A stretch of 64,000 nt of DNA from Pseudeuparius sepicola. Its lineage: Eukaryota > Arthropoda > Insecta > Coleoptera > Anthribidae. Below, one piece after another: positions 59,798-64,000 of this stretch; position 1 is the stretch's first letter, and each line of letters begins with the position of its first letter. Under the pieces are notes generated by a model, which was given only the letters and a program-made list of their open reading frames with translations, ran no database searches and had not been told where the DNA came from. The stretch is taken from the NCBI GenBank assembly GCA_963920635.1, contig OY987298.1:85631454-85695453 (forward strand), given 5' to 3'. A program made the translations under genes and the position numbers.

Positions 59798-60531
59798 ATC
59801 GGGGAAAATTTTGGAGTATTTGCAGAATTCCGATGTTTCTACGTCGATTCACTGTTTTCTCGTAACTTTAGTTTTTATGTGAATTTCGATAGGAAATGTT
59901 CTTTTCGGGTCACTTTTCGTGTATTTCTCTTAAAATGGGTCTTTAGAACAGTGCGTGAACACAGTTTTCGCGAAATTTTATGGGAAGTTATTGAATCAGG
60001 CATAATTTCGGGGTATTTGCTGAATTCCGCTGGATCTACGTCGATTCACTGTTTTCTCGTATCTTTAGTTTTTATGTGAATTTCGATTGGAAATGTTCTT
60101 TTCGGGTTACTTTCCGAGTATTTCTCTTAACCTTAGTAGTTAGAACAGTATGTGAAAACAGTTTTTGCGAAATTGAATGGGAAATTTTGGAATCAGGGAT
60201 AATTACGGAGTATTTGCTGAATTGCGCTGGTTCTACGTCGATTCGCTGTTTTCTCGTAACTTTAGTTTTTATGTGAATTTCGATTCGAAATGTTCTTTCC
60301 GTGTTACTTTCTGGGTATTTCTCTTTAAATGAGTCCTTAGAACAGTGTGTGAACACAGCTTTCGCGAAATTGGATGGGAAATTATGGAATCAGGGATAAT
60401 TTCGAAGTAATTGCTGAATTCCGCTGTTCCTCGTCTATTCTCTGTTTTCTCGTAACTTTAGTTTTTTTGTGAATTTCGATAGGAAATGTTCCTTTCGTGT
60501 TACTTTCTGTGCATTTATCTTTAAATGAGTC
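59798..60531 (+). repeat. forward run, 734 bp (copy 2)
   Basis: Equivalent of 43622-44355. Confidence 0.92.
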
Positions 60532-60800
60532 TAAAGTTACGAGAAAACAGAGAATCGACGAAGAACCAGCGGAATTCAGCAATTACTTCGAAATTATCCC
60601 TGATTCAATAATTTCCCATCCAATTTCGCAAAAACTGTGTTCACACACTGTTCTACTACTAAGGTTAAGAGAAATACACGGAAATAACCCGAAAAGAATA
60701 CTTCCTATCGAAATTCACATAAAAACTAAACAAAGAACGTAAGATTGTGAGTTTAGATGTGAAAACAAGAAAAAGTGAGAGCACTCAAAGTTAGAAAACA
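60532..60800 (-). repeat. inversion cassette, class Sb (copy 2)
   Basis: Inverted 60532-60730; spacer 60731-60800. Equivalent of 44356-44624. Confidence 0.93.
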
Positions 60801-61717
60801 ATCGGGGAAAATTCTGGAGTATTTGCTGAATTCCGCTGTTTCTACGTCGATTCACTGTTTTCTCGTAACTTTAGTTTTTATGTGAATTTCGATAGGAAAT
60901 GTTCTTTTCGGGTCACTTTCCGTGTATTTCTCTTAACCTTAGTGGTAGAACAGTGTTTGAATACGGTTTTTGCGAAATTGGATGGGATATTATTGAATCA
61001 GGCATAATTTCGGAGTATTTGCTGAATTCCGCCGGTTCTACGACATTTCTGTTTTCTCGCAACTTTAGTATTATTGTGAATTTCGATAGGAAATATTCTT
61101 TTCGTGTTGCTTTAGGTGTATTTCTCTTAAAATGAGTTCTTAGAACAGTGTGTCAAAACAGTTTTTGCGAAATTGGATGGGAAATTATCGAATCACAGAT
61201 AATTTCGGAGTATTTGCTGAATTCCGCTGGTTATACGTCGATTCACTGTTTTCTCGTAACTTTAGTTCCTATGTGAATTTCGATAGGAAATGTTCCTTTC
61301 GTGTATTTCTCTTAACCTTAGTAGTTAGAACAGTGTGTGAACACAGATTTTGCGAAATTGGATGGGAAATTGTGGAATCAGGGATAATTTCGAAGTAATT
61401 GCTGAATTCCGCTGGTTCCTCGTCTATTCTCTGTTTTCTCGTAACTTTAGTTTTTATGTGAATTTCGATTCGAAATGTTCTTTCCGTGTTACTTTCTGGG
61501 TATTTCTCTTTAAATGAGTCCTTAGAACAGTGTGTGAACACAGCTTTCGCGAAATTGGATGGGAAATTATGGAATCAATGATAATTTCGAAGTAATTGCT
61601 GAATTCCACTGGTTCCTCGTCTATTCTCTGTTTTCTCGTAACTTTAGTTTTTTTGTGAATTTCGATAGGAAATGTTCCTTTCGTGTTACTTTCTGTGCAT
61701 TTATCTTTAAATGAGTC
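60801..61717 (+). repeat. forward run, 917 bp (copy 2)
   Basis: Equivalent of 44625-45541. Confidence 0.92.
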
Positions 61718-61987
61718 TAAAGTTACGAGAAAACAGTGAATCGACGTAGATCCAGCGGAATTCAGCAAATACTCCGAAATTATTCCTGATTCCGTAACTT
61801 CCCATCCAATTTTGCATAAACTGTTTTCACACACTGTTCTAAGGTTTCATTTTAAGAGAAATACACGGAAATAACCCGAAAGGAATACTTCCTATCGAAA
61901 TTCACATAAAAACTAAACAAAGAACGTAAGATTGTGAGTTTAGATGTGAAAACAAGAAAAAGTGAGAGCACTCAAAGTTAGAAAACA
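61718..61987 (-). repeat. inversion cassette, class Sa (copy 2)
   Basis: Inverted 61718-61917; spacer 61918-61987. Equivalent of 45542-45811. Confidence 0.93.
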
Positions 61988-63493
61988 ATCGGGGAAAATT
62001 TTGGAGTATTTGCTGAATTCCGCTGTTTCTACGTCGATTCACTGTTTTCTCGTAACTTTAGTTTTTTTGTGAATTTCGATAGGAAATGTTCTTTTGTGTT
62101 ACTTTCTGTGTATTTCTCTTAAAATGAGACCTTAGAACAGTGTGTGAAAACAGTTTATGCGAAATTGGATGGGAAGTTACGGAATCAGGAATAATTTCGG
62201 AGTATTTGCTGAATTCCGCTGGATCTACGTCGATTCACTGTTTTCTCGTATCTTTAGTTTTTATGTGAATTTCGATTGGAATAGTTATTTTCAGGTTACT
62301 TTCCGAGTATTTCTCTTAACCTTAGTAGTTAGAACATTGTGTGAATACAATTTTTGCGAAATTGGATGGAAAATTATGGAATCAGGGATAATTTCGGAGT
62401 ATTTGCTGAATTCCGCTGGTTCTACGTCGATTGTCTGTTTTCTCCTAACTTTAGTTTTTATGTGATTTCGATAGGAAATGTTCTTTTCGGGTTACTTTCC
62501 GAGTATTTCTCCTAACCTTAGTAGTTAGAACACCGTGTGAATACAATTTCTGCGAAATCGGATGGAAAATTATGGAATCAGGGATAATTTCGAAATAATG
62601 GCTTAATTCCGCTGGTTCTTCATCGATTCTCTGTTTTCTCGTAACTTTAGTTTGTATGTGAATTTCGATAGGAAATGTTCTTTTCGGGTTACTTTCCGTG
62701 TATTTCTCTTAACCTTAGTAGTAGAACAGTGTGTGAACACGGTTTTTGCGAAATTGGATGGGATATTATTGAATCAGGCATAATTTCCGAGTATTTGCTG
62801 AATTCCGCCGGTTCTACGACATTTCTGTTTTCTCGCAACTTTAGTATTATTGTGAATTTCGATAGGAAATATTCTTTTCGTGTTGCTTTAGGTGTATTTC
62901 TCTTAAAATGAGTTCTTAGAACAGTGTGTCAAAACAGTTTTTGCGAAATTGGATGGGAAATTATCGAATCACAGATAATTTCGGAGTATTTGCTGAATTC
63001 CGCTGTTTCTACGTCGATTCACTGTTTTCTCGTAACTTTAGTTTTTATGTGAATTTCGATAGGAAATATTCTTTTCGTGTTGCTTTAGGTGTATTTCTCT
63101 TAAAATGAGTTCTTAGAACAGTGTGTCAAAACAGTTTTTGCGAAATTGGATCTGAAATTATCGAATCACAGATAATTTCGGAGTATTTGCTGAATTCCGC
63201 TGGTTATACGTCGATTCACTGTTTTCTCGTAACTTTAGTTCCTATGTGAATTTCGATAGGAAATGTTCCTTTCGTGTATTTCTCTTAACCTTAGTAGTTA
63301 GAACAGTGTGTGAACACAGATTTTGCGAAATTGGATGGGAAATTGTGAAATCAGGGATAATTTCGAAGTAATTGCTGAATTCCGCTGGTTCCTCGTCTAT
63401 TCTCTGTTTTCTCGTAACTTTAGTTTTTTTGTGAATTTCGATAGGAAATGTTCTTTTCGTGTTACTTTCTGTGTATTTATCTTTAAATGAGTC
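61988..63493 (+). repeat. forward run, 1,506 bp (copy 2)
   Basis: Equivalent of 45812-47317, with the same gained monomer near 62914-63110. Confidence 0.92.
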
Positions 63494-63956
63494 TAAAGTT
63501 ACGAGAAAACAGAGAATCGACGAAGAACCAGCGGAATTCAGCAATTACTTTGTAATTATCCCTTATTAAATAATTTCCCATCCAATTTCGCATAAACTGT
63601 CACATATTGTTCTAACTACTAAGGTTAAGAGAAATACACGGACAGTATCCCGGAAAGAACATTTCCTATCGAAATTCACTTAAAAACTAAAGTTACGAGA
63701 AAACAGAGAATCGACGAGGAACCAGCGGAATTCAGCAATTACTTCGAAATTATCCCTGATTCAATAATTTCCCATCCAATTTCGCAAAAACTGTGTTCAC
63801 ACACTGTTCTACTACTAAGGTTAAGAGAAATACACGGAAATAACCCGAAAAGAATACTTCCTATCGAAATTCACATAAAAACTAAACAAAGAACGTAAGA
63901 TTGTGAGTGTAGATGTGAAAACAAGAAAAAGTGATAGCACTCAAAGTTAGAAAACA
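63494..63956 (-). repeat. inversion cassette, class D2 (copy 2)
   Basis: Inverted 63494-63886; spacer 63887-63956. Equivalent of 47318-47780. Confidence 0.93.
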
Positions 63957-64000
63957 ATCGGGGAAAATTTTGGAGTATTTGCTGAATTCCGCTGTTTCTA
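63957..64000 (+). repeat. forward run, cut by window end
   Basis: The first 44 bp of a forward run equivalent to 47781 onward. The array continues past the window. Confidence 0.9.

Larger units (their letters stand above)
1..64000. repeat. satellite array, ~197-bp monomer with inverted cassettes
   Basis: The whole window consists of variants of one monomer of about 197 bp, usually marked by an EcoRI site (GAATTC) in CTGAATTCCGCTGG, followed by TTTTCTCGTAACTTTAG, GAATTTCGATAGGAAATG, TATTTCTCTTAA and GCGAAATTGGATGG. About four fifths reads forward and one fifth is inverted. Forward monomers differ mainly after TTTCTCTT, where they carry either AAAATGAGTCCTTAG or AACCTTAGTAGTTAG, and around the EcoRI site (GGAGTATTTGCTG or GAAGTAATTGCTG). 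There is no unique flanking DNA at either edge. This is a eukaryotic satellite by architecture; the family and species are not recognised. Confidence 0.97.
48526..64000. repeat. 16,176-bp higher-order unit, copy 2 (15,475 bp, cut by window end)
   Basis: This is a near-identical direct repeat of 32350-47824. The entry junction lies in a 30-bp tract (48526-48555) shared by both parents. To its left the monomer is the AGCGTGTG type, expected to continue GGATGAGAAATTATGG; to its right it reads GGATGGGAAATTATCG as at 32373. The join is therefore in phase inside a monomer, as expected of unequal exchange. The copy runs off the window edge. Confidence 0.93.

Noticed and set aside
1..64000. CRISPR array
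   Set aside because: Repeats of 197 bp are contiguous, there are no unique spacers, and the 70-bp element is itself conserved. No cas genes are present.
1..64000. Telomeric repeat array
   Set aside because: CTTAGTAGTTAG and AACCTTAG segments recall telomere motifs, but there is no short tandem TTAGG or TTAGGG run anywhere.
1..64000. Bacterial, phage or plasmid DNA
   Set aside because: There are no genes, ribosome-binding sites or operons, and 64 kb of pure satellite with layered higher-order repeats is not known from bacteria.

Overview
The window is satellite DNA from end to end. It consists of a tandem array of an AT-rich monomer of about 197 bp, roughly 320 monomer-equivalents, with no unique flank at either edge. 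I find no credible protein gene, tRNA, rRNA, CRISPR array or transposon. The many short open frames come from one monomer that happens to lack stops in some frames on both strands. Because 197 is not a multiple of 3, any frame is lost at the next monomer. Kilobase-scale arrays with higher-order structure indicate eukaryotic heterochromatin, such as pericentromeric, centromeric or B-chromosome DNA. In a counted monomer (2098-2293) GC is 35% and CpG is not depleted (observed/expected about 1.3), which suits a genome with little CpG methylation, such as many invertebrates. I do not recognise the satellite or the species.

The array is not a simple head-to-tail array. About 80% of it reads in one orientation (called forward, for example 511-1230). 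It is interrupted 41 times by short inverted segments of one or two monomers, totalling about 12.9 kb or 20%. The layout is almost invariant: a forward run, a fixed junction at ATGAGTC|TAAAG, one (about 200 bp) or two (about 390 bp) inverted monomers, a non-monomer spacer of about 70 bp, then forward monomers again. Forty of the 41 inverted segments end in the spacer; the exception is at 24384-24701. The cassettes fall into four co-inherited classes. D1 and D2 have two inverted monomers. Sa and Sb have one. Each class has its own junction, inverted-monomer and spacer variants.

Higher-order layout: (1) 32350-48525 and 48526-64000 are a direct tandem duplication with a period of 16,176 bp. The second copy is cut by the window edge after 15,475 bp. 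The copies are nearly identical, and I found one difference (32733 C, 48909 A). (2) 7.6-18.6 kb is broadly colinear with 32.2-43.6 kb at an offset of 24.6-25.6 kb, with gains and losses of whole monomers and cassettes. (3) 1-32349 is a mosaic of blocks shared at other offsets, including 4,425, 9,189, 12,223, 17,158 and 23,988 bp. The window therefore records several rounds of block duplication, monomer gain and loss, and template switching.

Nothing here encodes a gene system. The unusual biology is structural: a repeated inversion cassette with a conserved non-monomer spacer, flanked by long and sometimes perfect inverted repeats that could form hairpins or cruciforms. Centromeric, replication or recombination roles are possible but remain inference.
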